The notes under the pieces were generated by a model. It did not search any database and was not told the origin of the DNA. It saw nothing but the letters and a program-made list of their open reading frames with translations. The translations under genes and the position numbers were made by a program. Positions 46,932-56,222 of a stretch of DNA of 64,000 bases are shown piece after piece (position 1 is the first letter of the stretch; each line of letters begins with the position of its first letter). This stretch comes from Pararobbsia silviterrae. Its GTDB lineage: Bacteria; Pseudomonadota; Gammaproteobacteria; Burkholderiales; Burkholderiaceae. The stretch spans positions 1 to 64,000 of the forward strand of contig NZ_RBZU01000005.1 in assembly GCF_003628125.1 (NCBI RefSeq), read 5' to 3'.

Positions 46932-48439
46932 TACCTCGCGACAGGTTCGGATGCGGAGGAGGCGGCCGCCGCGCGCGAGCCGCCGCCGAGCGCGGTGAAC
47001 AGCGTCACGCGGCTCGAAAGCAGCGCGCGGTGGGTTTGCACGAGCTGTTGTTGCGCCGAGAGCTGGTCGCGCTGCGCGTCGAGCACTTCGAGAAACGGCG
47101 CCGCGCCGTGGTCGTAGCGCTGTTGCGCGAGCGCGCTCCGCTCGGCCTGCGTGGCGACGCTCGCGCGCAGCACGTCGAGTTGCTCGGCGAGCCAGGTCCG
47201 TGCGGTGATCGCGTCGGCGACGTCGCGAAACGCGGACTGGACCGCTTTTTCATACGATGCGACGGCTTGCTCCTGGCGCGCCTGGGTGACTTCGAGCTGC
47301 GCTTGGCGGCGACCCATGTCGAAGATCGGCAGCGAGACCGACGGGCCGAACGACCACGCGCGACTCGGCCCGGTGAACAGCGAATCGAGCGACGCGCTCG
47401 CGGTGCCGAGTTGCCCGGTCAGCGTGATGCGCGGAAAAAAATCGGCGCGCGCGGCGCCGATATTCGCATTCGCGGCGCGCAACTCGAATTCGGCCGAGAC
47501 GATGTCGGGCCGATCGATGAGCAGATCCGAGGGCAGGCCCGCGAAGACTTCCTGCGGCATCACGCCGTCGTCGAGCCGCAGCCCGCTGTCCGGGAGTTCG
47601 ACCGGCGCGCCGACGACGAGCGCGAGCGCATGGGCTTGCGTCGCGCGCGCTTGCTTGAGCTGCGCGCCGAGCGTCTGGGCCTGATGCAGCAGCGTTTCGA
47701 CCTGGGTGAGATCGAGCCGCGAGGTCGCACCGACCTCGTAGCGATGCCGGTAGAGCCGGTACGAGTGCGCGCGGCTGTCGATCGTGGCTTGCGTGAGCGC
47801 GAGGCGTTCGTCGAGCTCGCAGAGGTTCAGGTAGTTCTCGGCGACCTGCGCGACGATCGTGAGCTCTGTCGCGCGCCGCGCGGCGTCGGTCGCGAGATAG
47901 GTCTGCAGCGCGGCGTCGTTGAGGCTCGCGACGCGTCCCCAGAAATCGAGTTCCCACGTCGACAGACCGATCCCCGCCTGGTATTGCGTGGCCGTCACGG
48001 GAACGCCGATGCCGCTGAGGTCCGCGGGCACCCGCGCGCGCGACAGATCGGCCTGGACGCCGATCGTCGGGAACGCGTCGGCGCGGCGGATGCCGTAGGT
48101 TGCGCGCGCTTCCTCGACACGCGCGATCGCGATGCGCAGGTCGCGGTTGTTGTCCAGCGCGGTGTCGATGAGGCGCTGGAGTTCGGGGTCGGCGAAATAG
48201 TGGCGCCAGTCGAGTTCGGCGGCGCGCGGCGCCTCGGTTTCGCCGGTCGCGGTCCCTGGCGGATACTGTGGCGCAACCGGCAAGGGCGGCGCTTCGTACG
48301 GCGGGGTGAACGACACACAGGCGGCCAGGCAGCCGGCCGCGCCGAGCGCGAGGGCGGCGATTGATCGCGTCACAAGCGTCAAGCGCGTCGCAAGCGCGCC
48401 GCGCGCGCGTTCGTCCGGGCTGTCACGAAATCCGCTCAT
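46931..48439 (-). CDS. Outer-membrane efflux lipoprotein, NodT/TolC family
   Basis: This 502-aa outer-membrane factor has two OEP repeats and a lipobox near residue 35 (LGAAGC / CLAAC) in the signal peptide. Typical NodT features include [27 protein letters not shown], the [12 protein letters not shown] block, and [12 protein letters not shown]. The ATG at 48439 is preferred since it puts the lipobox at the right distance; earlier in-frame ATGs would add 75-88 unlikely residues. It is the first gene of the leftward operon, so the whole pump (outer-membrane factor, adaptor, ATPase-permease, permease) is encoded together. Substrate unknown. Confidence 0.88.
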   Translation of the reverse strand: MSGFRDSPDERARGALATRLTLVTRSIAALALGAAGCLAACVSFTPPYEAPPLPVAPQYPPGTATGETEAPRAAELDWRHYFADPELQRLIDTALDNNRDLRIAIARVEEARATYGIRRADAFPTIGVQADLSRARVPADLSGIGVPVTATQYQAGIGLSTWELDFWGRVASLNDAALQTYLATDAARRATELTIVAQVAENYLNLCELDERLALTQATIDSRAHSYRLYRHRYEVGATSRLDLTQVETLLHQAQTLGAQLKQARATQAHALALVVGAPVELPDSGLRLDDGVMPQEVFAGLPSDLLIDRPDIVSAEFELRAANANIGAARADFFPRITLTGQLGTASASLDSLFTGPSRAWSFGPSVSLPIFDMGRRQAQLEVTQARQEQAVASYEKAVQSAFRDVADAITARTWLAEQLDVLRASVATQAERSALAQQRYDHGAAPFLEVLDAQRDQLSAQQQLVQTHRALLSSRVTLFTALGGGSRAAAASSASEPVAR

Positions 48440-48674
48440 CGGCGCCACCACCTCATTCAACGCGGCTGTGGCCCGCATCATGCGACATGCGCCAGGGTTT
48501 CCATTTAAGTTGCTCCGGAAAAAGAGGGTTTTTGATGTGTGCGCTGTCGATTCGCGCGCGAGCCGAATCGGTGGGATAGTGCGAACGCTCGCGAGCGGTC
48601 GCGCGGGCTCGCTTGGCGTGCCCGATCCATTGGTCCGATCCGGCCGATTATTCGAATGCATGGGAGACACGACG

Positions 48675-49022
48675 ATGCGACATTGCCTGACGCTGGACCT
48701 CAAGGACGATCCCGTCGCGATCGAATCGTACGATCGCTATCACGCGGATGTCTGGCCCGAGGTGCTCGCGGATCTGCGCGAGATCGGCATCGACGATATG
48801 ACCATCTGGCGGCGTGGGACGCGGATGGTCATGTTGATCGAGACGCCCGACGATTTCGACCTCCGCAAGCTCGCGGGCTCGCCTGACAGCCACCCGCGCG
48901 TCAAGGCGTGGGGGCAACTGATGGGCACGTTCTTCAAGCCGCTGGCCGATGCGGACTTCGTCGGCGTCTGGCAGCCGATGCGCGAAGTGTTCCGCATGAG
49001 CGAGCAGATCGCGCGGCCCTGA
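48675..49022 (+). CDS. L-rhamnose mutarotase family protein
   Basis: This 115-aa protein of the RhaM/DUF718 family interconverts sugar anomers. Features: the YHADVWPEVLADLREIGI segment, DDMTIWRRGTRMVMLIE, and the C-terminal VGVWQPMREVF. L-fucose mutarotases of the oxidative fucose pathway belong to the same family, so the sugar may be L-rhamnose, L-fucose or a relative. The ATG at 48675 is preferred since GGGAG lies eight bases upstream; an ATG at 48660 would add five residues. It is the first gene of the sugar-catabolic locus, 174 bp before the dehydrogenase gene. Confidence 0.8.
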   Translation: MRHCLTLDLKDDPVAIESYDRYHADVWPEVLADLREIGIDDMTIWRRGTRMVMLIETPDDFDLRKLAGSPDSHPRVKAWGQLMGTFFKPLADADFVGVWQPMREVFRMSEQIARP

Positions 49023-49117
49023 GGCCGCGGCCGCGCGGATCCTGATTGACCCTCGATTCATCCCGGCGCTCGGGTTAACACCCAATCGCCGCGCGCCTTT
49101 GTGTGCTAATTTCGTTC

Positions 49118-49134
49118 GTGAAAATGAATTTCAC
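49118..49134 (+). promoter_or_regulatory. Palindrome, probable regulator site ahead of the dehydrogenase operon
   Basis: GTGAAA-ATGAA-TTTCAC is a 17-bp near-perfect palindrome, 62 bp ahead of the chosen dehydrogenase start. The core TGAAAAT-G-AATTTCA resembles the IclR-family consensus TGGAAATNATTTCCA, and an IclR gene lies in the locus. Binding is inferred, not shown. Confidence 0.45.
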
Positions 49135-49196
49135 TAACAAATGACAAGTCGGGCGATGTTTCGATGCACGCCCTGACACTGGAGGAGCGCATTCGC

Positions 49197-50327
49197 ATGG
49201 ATTCCCGATTCGAAGGCTTGCGCCAGCGCTGGCCGTTGCCGGCGCGGCCCCGGCCGATCGCGATCGTCGGCGCGGGCGCGATCGTGCGCGACGCGCACCT
49301 GCCGGCCTATCGGCTCGCGGGCTTCGAGGTCGTCGCGATTCACGATCGCGATCGCGCGAAGGCGCGCGCGCTGGCGGACGCGCACGGCATCGCGACCGTC
49401 TGCGATTCGCTCGACGAACTCGCGGCGACGCCGGATGCGGTCTTCGATATCGCCGTCGTGCCCGAAGCGAATGCCGACGTGCTCGCGCATCTGCCGCCCG
49501 GCGCCGCCGTGCTGATCCAGAAGCCGATGGGCCGCTCGCTCGCGGAGGCGCGGGCGATCGTCGAGGTCTGCGAACGCCGGAGCCTCAGCGCGGCCGTCAA
49601 TTTCCAGCTGCGTTTCTCGCCGATGATGCTCGCGCTGCGCGACGCGCTCGAACGCGGCCTGCTCGGCGAGGTGCTCGACGTCGAGGTGCGCCTCGCATGC
49701 CGCACGCCGTGGGAGCTCTGGCCGTTCATGTCGAATCTCGCGCAGGTCGAGGTGCCGATGCACTCGATCCACTATCTCGATCTGATCCGCAGCCTGTTCG
49801 GCGAGCCGCGTTCGGCGCTGTCGCGATCGGTCGCGCATCCCGACTATCCGGCGTTGCGCGACGCGCGCACGAGCACGATTCTCGACTTCGACGCGCCGAT
49901 CCGGTGCTGTCTCTCGCTGAACCATACGTATCGCTTCGGTCCCGACGGCGAGTCGGCGACGATCCGCGTCGAAGGCACGCGCGGGGCGGCCGAGGTCGGT
50001 CTGGGACTCTTGCTCAACTATCCGAACGGCGAGCCCGAGACCTTGCGTCTCGTCGCCGATGCGGCCGCGCGGCATGCGGCAAACGCGTCGCCGAGCGCAT
50101 GGACCGCGATCCCGCTCGAAGGCCGCTGGTTTCCGCATGCCTTTATCGGAACCATGTCGAATCTTCAGCGCTTCGCCGCGGGCGAAGACCCCGTGCTTCA
50201 CACGAGCGTGCGCGACGCGTTGCGCACGATGGCGCTCGTCGACGCGTGCGCGCGATCGAGCGCGCAGGGCGGCGTACGGCCCGAACACACCGGTGACTTA
50301 CCTTCACGGAGCGAACAACACGCATGA
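49197..50327 (+). CDS. Gfo/Idh/MocA family oxidoreductase
   Basis: This 376-aa NAD(P)-dependent dehydrogenase has the Rossmann motif IAIVGAGAIVRDAHLPAY, the catalytic lysine motif (IQKPMGRSL in place of the usual EKP), and the substrate-site block PMHSIHYLDLIRSLFG. Family members oxidise sugars and inositols at C1 or another hydroxyl. In a locus with mutarotase, lactonase and acid-sugar dehydratase, the natural role is oxidation of the free sugar to its lactone (inference). GGAGGAG lies nine bases before the ATG at 49197; an ATG at 49164 is the alternative. ATGA overlap with the next gene. Confidence 0.85.
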   Translation: MDSRFEGLRQRWPLPARPRPIAIVGAGAIVRDAHLPAYRLAGFEVVAIHDRDRAKARALADAHGIATVCDSLDELAATPDAVFDIAVVPEANADVLAHLPPGAAVLIQKPMGRSLAEARAIVEVCERRSLSAAVNFQLRFSPMMLALRDALERGLLGEVLDVEVRLACRTPWELWPFMSNLAQVEVPMHSIHYLDLIRSLFGEPRSALSRSVAHPDYPALRDARTSTILDFDAPIRCCLSLNHTYRFGPDGESATIRVEGTRGAAEVGLGLLLNYPNGEPETLRLVADAAARHAANASPSAWTAIPLEGRWFPHAFIGTMSNLQRFAAGEDPVLHTSVRDALRTMALVDACARSSAQGGVRPEHTGDLPSRSEQHA

Positions 50328-51472
50328 TCACTTTGCAAGGCATTACCTGGAATCACACGCGCGGCTTCGTGCCGAACGTCGCCACGGCGCAGCGCTATCA
50401 CGAGCTGCATCCCGACGTTGAAATCCGCTGGCAGACGCGTTCGCTGCAGGCGTTCGCCGACTACTCGATCGCCGATCTCGCCGAGCAGTTCGACCTGCTC
50501 GTCATCGATCATCCGTCGATCGGCGAAGCGGCCGCGCATCAACTGTTCGTGCCGCTCGACACCGTGCTGCCGCGCGCGTTTCTCGACGATCAGGCCGCGC
50601 ACTCGGTCGGTTCGTCGCATCCGAGCTATGAATACGAGGGTCATCAATGGGCGCTCGCGTGCGACGCGGCGACACCCGTCGCGAGTCTGCGCGCGGACGT
50701 GCTCGACCGGCTCGGCGAAGCGGTGCCGCAGACCTGGGACGACGTCCTGCGGCTCGCGCGCGCGGGGCACGTCGCGGTGCCCGCGATCCCGATCGACAGC
50801 CTCATGAATCTCTATATGTTCTGGCTCAACGAAGGGGAGACGCCGTGCGCGACGCCCGAGCGTTTCGGCTCGAACGACGTCGGCGAGCGCGCGTTGAACG
50901 CGTTGCGCGAACTCGTATCGGCGTGCGATCCCGTCTGTCTCACGCGCAATCCGATCCAGACCTATGAGGCGATGTCGCGCACCGACGCGATCGCGTACTG
51001 CCCGTTCGCCTACGGGTATTCGAACTATTCGCGTCCCGGCTATGCGGCAAAGCCGCTCGCGTATGCCAACCTCGTCACGCGGCATGGCGAGCGTTTGCGT
51101 TCGACGCTTGGCGGCGCGGGCGTCGCGGTCTCGGCGAAGTCCGCGCATCGCGAGATCGCGGCCGACTACGCACGGTTCATGTCCGAGCCGTCGATTCAGA
51201 AAGGGATCTACGTGCAGGCGGGCGGACAGCCCGGCCATCGCGAAGCCTGGCAGGACGCCGAGGCGAACCGCCTGACCGACGGCTATTTCACGTCGACGCT
51301 GCGCACGCTCGACGAAGCCTGGCAGCGGCCGCGATATCCGGGCTATATCGCGTTCCAGAACGATGCGGGTCATGTGGTCCACGCCTGGCTGCGCGGCGAG
51401 GCGACCGTGCAGGCGACGCTCGATGCGTTGAACCGGCTGCATCGGCAGTACGTCAGCGAGGTGTGCGCATGA
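50324..51472 (+). CDS. ABC solute-binding-protein homologue without signal peptide
   Basis: This 382-aa protein resembles extracellular sugar-binding proteins of family 1: the [19 protein letters not shown] start, [14 protein letters not shown], the [15 protein letters not shown] block, and C-terminal [14 protein letters not shown]. It starts directly at the first beta strand (MITLQGITW) and has neither a hydrophobic leader nor a lipobox. It is flanked on both sides by ATGA overlaps with cytoplasmic enzymes. It may therefore act in the cytoplasm as a carrier, sensor or enzyme partner. A true binding protein with a signal peptide is encoded at 56223. Confidence 0.8.
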   Translation: MITLQGITWNHTRGFVPNVATAQRYHELHPDVEIRWQTRSLQAFADYSIADLAEQFDLLVIDHPSIGEAAAHQLFVPLDTVLPRAFLDDQAAHSVGSSHPSYEYEGHQWALACDAATPVASLRADVLDRLGEAVPQTWDDVLRLARAGHVAVPAIPIDSLMNLYMFWLNEGETPCATPERFGSNDVGERALNALRELVSACDPVCLTRNPIQTYEAMSRTDAIAYCPFAYGYSNYSRPGYAAKPLAYANLVTRHGERLRSTLGGAGVAVSAKSAHREIAADYARFMSEPSIQKGIYVQAGGQPGHREAWQDAEANRLTDGYFTSTLRTLDEAWQRPRYPGYIAFQNDAGHVVHAWLRGEATVQATLDALNRLHRQYVSEVCA

Positions 51473-52710
51473 CGGCACGCTTCGATCCGGCCGCCCGCGC
51501 GCAAGGCGATGAGGACGGGCGGGAGGACCAGAACGATCAGGACGATCTCGCGCTGCCGCTCGCGGGTCTGCTCGTCGTCGACATGAGCCAGTTTCTGTCG
51601 GGGCCGTCGGCCGCGTTGCGGCTCGCGGACCTCGGCGCCGACGTCATCAAGGTCGAACGGCCCGGGCAAGGCGATCTGTGCCGCCATCTCTACATTTCGA
51701 ATCTCGAACTCGACGGCGACAGCACGCTGTTTCACACGATCAACCGTAACAAGCGTAGTTACGCAGCCGATCTCAAGCAGCCCGCCGATCTCGACAAGAT
51801 CCGCGCGCTCATCGCGCGCGCCGACGTGCTGATCCAGAACTTCCGGCCGGGCGTCATGGAAGGCATCGGGCTCGACTACGCGAAGGTCCGCGAGATCAAT
51901 CCGCGCATCGTCTACGGCGTCGTGACGGGCTACGGCACGGCCGGGCCGTGGGTCGGACTGCCGGGGCAGGACTTGCTCGTGCAGAGCCGCTCGGGCCTTG
52001 TCTGGCTCAATGGCGACGCCGAGCAGGGACCGGTTCCGTTCGGTCTCGCGGTCGCGGACATGCTCGCGGGCGCGCATCTGGTCCAGGGCCTGCTCGCCGC
52101 GCTGCTGCGGCGCGGCGTGACGGGCCGCGGCGGACTCGTCGAGGTGAGCCTGCTCGAATCGACGCTCGACTTCCAGTTCGAGGTGCTCACGACCCACCTG
52201 AACGACGGCCGTCAGCATCCGTCGCGCAGTACGGTCAACAACGCGCACGCGTATCTCGGCGCGCCGTACGGGATCTACAAGACGCAGGACGGTTACCTCG
52301 CGCTCGCGATGGGGTCGGTCACGCGCCTGGGGACCTTGCTCGGCTGCGACGCGCTCGCCGCGTTCTCGGATCCGAAGAGCTGGTTCGAGCGGCGCGACGA
52401 GATCAAGCAGGTGCTCGTCGACCATATCGCGACGCGCCCGACCGCGGCGTGGCTCGCGATTCTCGAACCCGCCGACTACTGGTGTGCGCCCGTCATGGAC
52501 TGGAACACGCTGCTCGAACACGAGGGCTTCAAGGTGCTCGATTTCGTGCAGGACGTCGTGCGCGACAACGGCGCGTCGATGCTGACCACGCGGTGTCCGA
52601 TCCGGATCGACGGTCAGGTGCTCAAGGCTTCACGCGGCTCGCCGAAGATCGGCGAACACAATGCGGCGATCGATCGCGAGTTCGCGCTCGATCGCGCGAC
52701 GCACGGATGA
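51469..52710 (+). CDS. CaiB/BaiF family CoA-transferase
   Basis: This is a 413-aa class III CoA-transferase. Features: [36 protein letters not shown] near the N-terminus, [26 protein letters not shown], and the acidic catalytic region [14 protein letters not shown] (the family's aspartate of the AGQD type is present as GQD). These enzymes move CoA between carboxylic acids. A CoA-transferase is not part of classical deoxy-sugar oxidation, so it suggests a later intermediate is handled as a thioester. ATG at 51469 overlaps the previous stop (ATGA), and the next gene overlaps this stop likewise. Confidence 0.88.
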   Translation: MTARFDPAARAQGDEDGREDQNDQDDLALPLAGLLVVDMSQFLSGPSAALRLADLGADVIKVERPGQGDLCRHLYISNLELDGDSTLFHTINRNKRSYAADLKQPADLDKIRALIARADVLIQNFRPGVMEGIGLDYAKVREINPRIVYGVVTGYGTAGPWVGLPGQDLLVQSRSGLVWLNGDAEQGPVPFGLAVADMLAGAHLVQGLLAALLRRGVTGRGGLVEVSLLESTLDFQFEVLTTHLNDGRQHPSRSTVNNAHAYLGAPYGIYKTQDGYLALAMGSVTRLGTLLGCDALAAFSDPKSWFERRDEIKQVLVDHIATRPTAAWLAILEPADYWCAPVMDWNTLLEHEGFKVLDFVQDVVRDNGASMLTTRCPIRIDGQVLKASRGSPKIGEHNAAIDREFALDRATHG

Positions 52711-53588
52711 AATCGACACGCGCCATGCAGATCATCGACACGCATTTGCACCTGATGTACCCCGACACGCTGCGCTACGCGTGGGCCGCGAGCGTGCCCG
52801 AACTGCAGGGCGCGGCCACGGTCGAGATGTTCGAAACGCTCGCGCGCCCGCTCGGCATCGAGCGGGCGCTCATGATGGAGGTCGATGTCGACGAACCCGA
52901 TATCGAAGCCGAAATCGACGTGGTCGGCGCGCTTGTCGCGCGCACGGATACGTGCGTGGAAGGCATGATCGCGGCCTGTCGTCCCGAGCGGCCGGGCACG
53001 GCGTTCGCGGCGTTCGTCGAGCGCCTGGCCGCGCGGCCGCACGTCAAGGGCGTGCGGCGCGTGCTCCATACGTCGCCCGATACGCTCAGCGCGTCGCAGA
53101 CGTTCTCGGACAATCTGAATCGTCTCGCCGCGCAGGGCTTGAGCTTCGATCTCTGCGTGCTCGCGCGCCAGTTGCGCGGCGTCGCCGTGCCGCTCGCGCA
53201 GCGCTGTCCGGATCTCTCGATCGTGCTCGATCACTGCGGCGTGCCCGATATCGCGGGCGGTGCGCTCGATGCCTGGCGCGCCGATCTCCGCGCGATCGCT
53301 GCGCTGCCGAACGTGAGCTGCAAGATATCGGGGATCGTCGCGTATGCGGGCGCGGGCTGGACGGTCGAGACGTTGCGGCCGTATTTCGAGCACGTGATCG
53401 CGTGCTTCGGGTGGGAGCGTGTCGTCTGGGGCAGCGACTGGCCGGTCTGCCGGCTCGGCGGCGATCTCGCGCGCTGGGTCGATGCGACGCACGCCTTGCT
53501 TCACGGATGCAGCGCCGACGAACAGGCGGCGTTGCTCAATCGCAATGCGCAGCGGCTCTATCGCCTCGGCAGCGCGTCCGGCGTCTGA
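52707..53588 (+). CDS. Amidohydrolase family 2 protein (COG3618), probable sugar lactonase
   Basis: This 293-aa TIM-barrel hydrolase carries DTHLHL at the N-terminus, LDHCG in the second half and WGSDWPV near the end, the metal or active-site motifs of COG3618. The family includes L-fuconolactonase and L-rhamnonolactonase. With a mutarotase, a dehydrogenase and a dehydratase in the same locus, lactone hydrolysis is the likely step. A 2-pyrone-4,6-dicarboxylate-lactonase-type reaction is the alternative. ATGA overlap with the CoA-transferase gene; the gene ends 28 bp from the convergent MaoC gene. Confidence 0.85.
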   Translation: MKSTRAMQIIDTHLHLMYPDTLRYAWAASVPELQGAATVEMFETLARPLGIERALMMEVDVDEPDIEAEIDVVGALVARTDTCVEGMIAACRPERPGTAFAAFVERLAARPHVKGVRRVLHTSPDTLSASQTFSDNLNRLAAQGLSFDLCVLARQLRGVAVPLAQRCPDLSIVLDHCGVPDIAGGALDAWRADLRAIAALPNVSCKISGIVAYAGAGWTVETLRPYFEHVIACFGWERVVWGSDWPVCRLGGDLARWVDATHALLHGCSADEQAALLNRNAQRLYRLGSASGV

Positions 53589-53616
53589 CGCCACGCGCAT
53601 GCACGCGCGCGCGCAC

Positions 53617-54069
53617 TCACGCGTGCGCGGCCGCCTCTTTCTTTTCGACGAGCAGGATGTGGTCGCAGACGAGCACGATTTCATCGCGCTGATTGAGGAT
53701 TTCGCAGTGCTCGATCACGCGCCCGAAGCCCGGACGCTTGTCGGGCAGCCGCGCGGAAATCGTCACGCGCGTGCGGATCGTGTCGCCGATATGGACGGGC
53801 TTGATAAAGCGCAGCCCATCGTATCCGTAGCTGAACGCGACCGGATTGATCAGCGTCGCCGTGAGGCCGACGCCGATCGCGAACACCATCGTGCCGTGCG
53901 CGATGCGCTGGCCGCCGGGCAGCGTCTTCGCGAATTCGGCGTCCATGTGATGCGGGAAGAAATCGCCCGTATGGCCCGCGTGCACGACGAAATCGGTCTC
54001 GGTGATCGTGCGGCCGTAGGTCTCGCGGACCTCGCCGTCGGCATAGTCTTCGTAGTAGATCGCAGGCAT
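53617..54069 (-). CDS. MaoC-like hot-dog hydratase/dehydratase
   Basis: This 150-aa single hot-dog protein has the hydratase motif region [17 protein letters not shown] (catalytic Asp and His) and [17 protein letters not shown]. MaoC-type enzymes add or remove water on acyl-CoA substrates, so with the CoA-transferase it hints that the locus ends in CoA-thioester chemistry. It starts three bases after the IclR stop codon and is the last gene of a leftward GntR-IclR-MaoC unit. Confidence 0.88.
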   Translation of the reverse strand: MPAIYYEDYADGEVRETYGRTITETDFVVHAGHTGDFFPHHMDAEFAKTLPGGQRIAHGTMVFAIGVGLTATLINPVAFSYGYDGLRFIKPVHIGDTIRTRVTISARLPDKRPGFGRVIEHCEILNQRDEIVLVCDHILLVEKKEAAAHA

Positions 54070-54072
54070 CGT

Positions 54073-54990
54073 TCAGCTTCCCTTGGCGGGCGTGTTGGGC
54101 GTGTTGGGCGTGTTGGGTGTTTTGGCTCGGGATGCGCCCGCGCCGGTTCGGGCCGGGCTTTCGGCGCTCGCGTACTGGACCGGGCTGAAGCCGCCGATCG
54201 CCTCGGTGATGGCCGCCGCGTGGATCGCGAGTTGCTCGCAGACGTCGGCGAGCGTGACGTCGGTCTTGTGCGCGGCGAGATAGGGCACGGTCAGCCCCGC
54301 ACATGCGTCGCCCGCGGCGTCGAACACGGGGAAGCAGACATCGGTGACGCCGTCGAGCGTTTCGTCCGAGACCGTTTCGAAGGCCTCGTGACGGCAGTGC
54401 AGCAGCCGCTGCATGAGCTTGCTGTGCGCGATCGTGCCGGGTTGCGGCGCGCCCGCTTCGCGCAGCCATTGCGCCTGGACCTCGGGACGCTGGAACGCGA
54501 GCAGCACGCGGCCCGACGACGTCTCGATGAGCGGAAAGCGCACGCCCTGACGCACCGAGAGCCCGACCGGGATCGGGCTCTCGACCTGCGCGATCACGAG
54601 CAGCGCGCCTTCGCTGTAGACGCCGAGATGACACGACTGCTGGATCGACAACGCGAGCTGCCGCATATGCGTGAGCGCGACGTCGAGCAGCCGCCGCGCG
54701 GGCGGATGGTGATTCGCGAGATGGAACAGCTTGAGCGACAGCGTGTACGTGTCGTCGGGGCGCTTGCGCACGATCCAGCCGCGGCGTTCGAGGCAGTTGA
54801 GCATCCGGAAGATCTCGTTCGTCGAGCGATCGAGCGCGGTGGCGACGGCCGACTGCGTGAGCCCGTCGCCTTGCGTCGCGAGCAGTTCGAGGATGTCGAG
54901 GCCTTTTTCAAGCGCCGGCACGCTGTACTTGGGCCGATCGTCGTCGAGGTCGGCCGCGGCGGCAGGAGGGGAAACGGAACGTGTGCTCAT
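54073..54990 (-). CDS. IclR-family transcriptional regulator
   Basis: This 305-aa regulator has a winged-helix N-terminal domain (KYSVPALEKGLDILELLATQGDGLTQSAVATALDRSTNEIFRML) and a C-terminal effector domain (CHLGVYSEGALLVIAQVESP, LSVRQGVRFPLIETSSGRVLLAF). The chain ends with an N-T-P repeat encoded by a 9-bp tandem repeat, an unusual tail for IclR proteins. It lies between the GntR and MaoC genes. An AT-rich inverted repeat (CAAAAT ... ATTTTG, 54994-55021) sits just upstream of the ATG and could be an autoregulatory site. Probable targets are the catabolic genes to its right and left. Confidence 0.9.
   Translation of the reverse strand: MSTRSVSPPAAAADLDDDRPKYSVPALEKGLDILELLATQGDGLTQSAVATALDRSTNEIFRMLNCLERRGWIVRKRPDDTYTLSLKLFHLANHHPPARRLLDVALTHMRQLALSIQQSCHLGVYSEGALLVIAQVESPIPVGLSVRQGVRFPLIETSSGRVLLAFQRPEVQAQWLREAGAPQPGTIAHSKLMQRLLHCRHEAFETVSDETLDGVTDVCFPVFDAAGDACAGLTVPYLAAHKTDVTLADVCEQLAIHAAAITEAIGGFSPVQYASAESPARTGAGASRAKTPNTPNTPNTPAKGS
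54088..54123 (-). repeat. 9-bp tandem repeat in the IclR 3' end
   Basis: Three exact copies of GGGCGTGTT (54088-54096, 54097-54105, 54106-54114, plus-strand reading) and one degenerate copy encode N-T-P repeats close to the stop codon. Copy changes keep frame. Confidence 0.85.
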
Positions 54991-55053
54991 GCGCAAAATT
55001 TATCGGAGAAACTCGATTTTGTATATGAAAAACACGGCCTCCTCGGGCTTGCC

Positions 55054-55818
55054 CTAAGTGGCGTCGTCGTCCGCCCCGGCCTGCGCCGAAAAGCTCGACA
55101 ACGCGCGCGTGAATTCCTGCTTGAGCGCGCGCAGATGGCGCTTCATCGCGGCACGCGCGCCCGGGGCGTCCGCGGCGCGGATCGCATCGAGGATCCCGCG
55201 GTGATTCTGGTTGATGTCCTCGAACAGGCGCGGCGTCACGAAGTGATCTTCGAAGCGCGCGAAAACCGGACTGTCGCGCTGGTCGAGCAGCATCGCGACC
55301 ATGCGGACCATCGCGGGATTGCCCGTCATCTCGGCGATCTTCAGATGGAAGCGCCGGTCGGCGGGCTGGTCGTGATGCAGCTCGCGGTGCTCGACGGCGA
55401 GGGCGGCGAGGTGCGCCTCGAGTTCGGCGATATCGCCGGCGGTCGCGTGGCGCGCGGCGAGCGCGGCATTTTCGGATTCGATGAGGATGCGCGCATCGAG
55501 CAATTCGAGCGGGCCCACGTCGTCCCAGTAGCGCGGCGCGGAGGCGGGCGCGGCGTCGGCCGCGCCGTCGTCGGGGCGCGGCGCATCGAGCACGGTCACG
55601 CCGTTGCCGACCTTGACCGAGACGCGGCCTTCGACTTCGAGCGCGATCAGCGCCTCGCGCACCGATGCGCGGCTCACGCCAAGTTGTTGCGCGAGTTCGC
55701 GCTCGGCCGGCAGCAGCGTGCCGGGCGGGTAGTGGCCGCTGTCGATATAGCCGCCGATCAACTCGGCGATCTGCCGGTACAGCCTGCGCGACTCGATTTG
55801 CGGAAGCGCTTGAACCAT
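55054..55818 (-). CDS. GntR-family regulator, FadR/FCD subgroup
   Basis: This 254-aa regulator has an N-terminal winged helix (RRLYRQIAELIGGYIDSGHYPPGTLLPAERELAQQLGVSRASVREAL) and an FCD effector domain. Candidate metal-ligand positions of the FCD type are visible around the ADRRFHLKIAEMTGNP segment. A linker of about 25 Ala/Asp-rich residues joins them. FCD regulators respond to organic acids or sugar acids. The ATG at 55818 has GAGAG upstream. It is divergent from the ABC importer and is the best candidate for binding the palindrome at 56028-56052. Confidence 0.9.
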   Translation of the reverse strand: MVQALPQIESRRLYRQIAELIGGYIDSGHYPPGTLLPAERELAQQLGVSRASVREALIALEVEGRVSVKVGNGVTVLDAPRPDDGAADAAPASAPRYWDDVGPLELLDARILIESENAALAARHATAGDIAELEAHLAALAVEHRELHHDQPADRRFHLKIAEMTGNPAMVRMVAMLLDQRDSPVFARFEDHFVTPRLFEDINQNHRGILDAIRAADAPGARAAMKRHLRALKQEFTRALSSFSAQAGADDDAT

Positions 55819-55995
55819 CTTGATCTCTCTTGTCGGATTGCCGGCGTGCGCGGCCGTCCCATCGGACGCGCGCACGCCAACCCGCGAGCTTACGCTATCC
55901 ATGGGCGCGGCGAACAGGCGTCGGTCGGTGCGCGCGGTGTTGTTCGGCTCAGATCGTTTGGGCATCGGACCAAGGTAAACCCGGTGGCGATTTGC

Positions 55996-56025
55996 TTGAC
56001 AAGGGCCGTCTCCGAACCCTATCTT
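55996..56025 (+). promoter_or_regulatory. Sigma70 promoter of the ABC importer operon
   Basis: TTGACA (55996-56001, perfect consensus), an 18-bp spacer and TATCTT (56020-56025) form a strong promoter about 200 bp ahead of the binding-protein gene. The rest of the 404-bp interval between the GntR gene (55818) and 56223 holds the operator described separately and a leader of about 170 bp in which I see nothing else definite. Confidence 0.7.
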
Positions 56026-56027
56026 TC

Positions 56028-56052
56028 GGTCCAATGGTCAGGCCACTGGACC
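56028..56052 (+). promoter_or_regulatory. 25-bp palindromic operator over the transcript start
   Basis: GGTCCAATGG (56028-56037), five bases TCAGG, then CCACTGGACC (56043-56052): arms match at 9 of 10 positions. The centre TGGTCAGGCCA is of the form recognised by GntR/FadR-type regulators. It covers the expected transcript start just downstream of the -10, so a bound regulator would repress. Confidence 0.65.
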
Positions 56053-56222
56053 TTTAGATCGGATTTATCGCTCGCTTTACGGTTTTTTGCAAGTCGCGTG
56101 TTGGGCTTCTCCGAGAGCCTGCCCCGCAATATCGGTTCGATCGCGCGACGTCAGCCTGCATGCCGGACGCGCGGACGCACGTCTGTCCAAAACCAGAAAT
56201 GCAACACCAGGAGACACAGATC

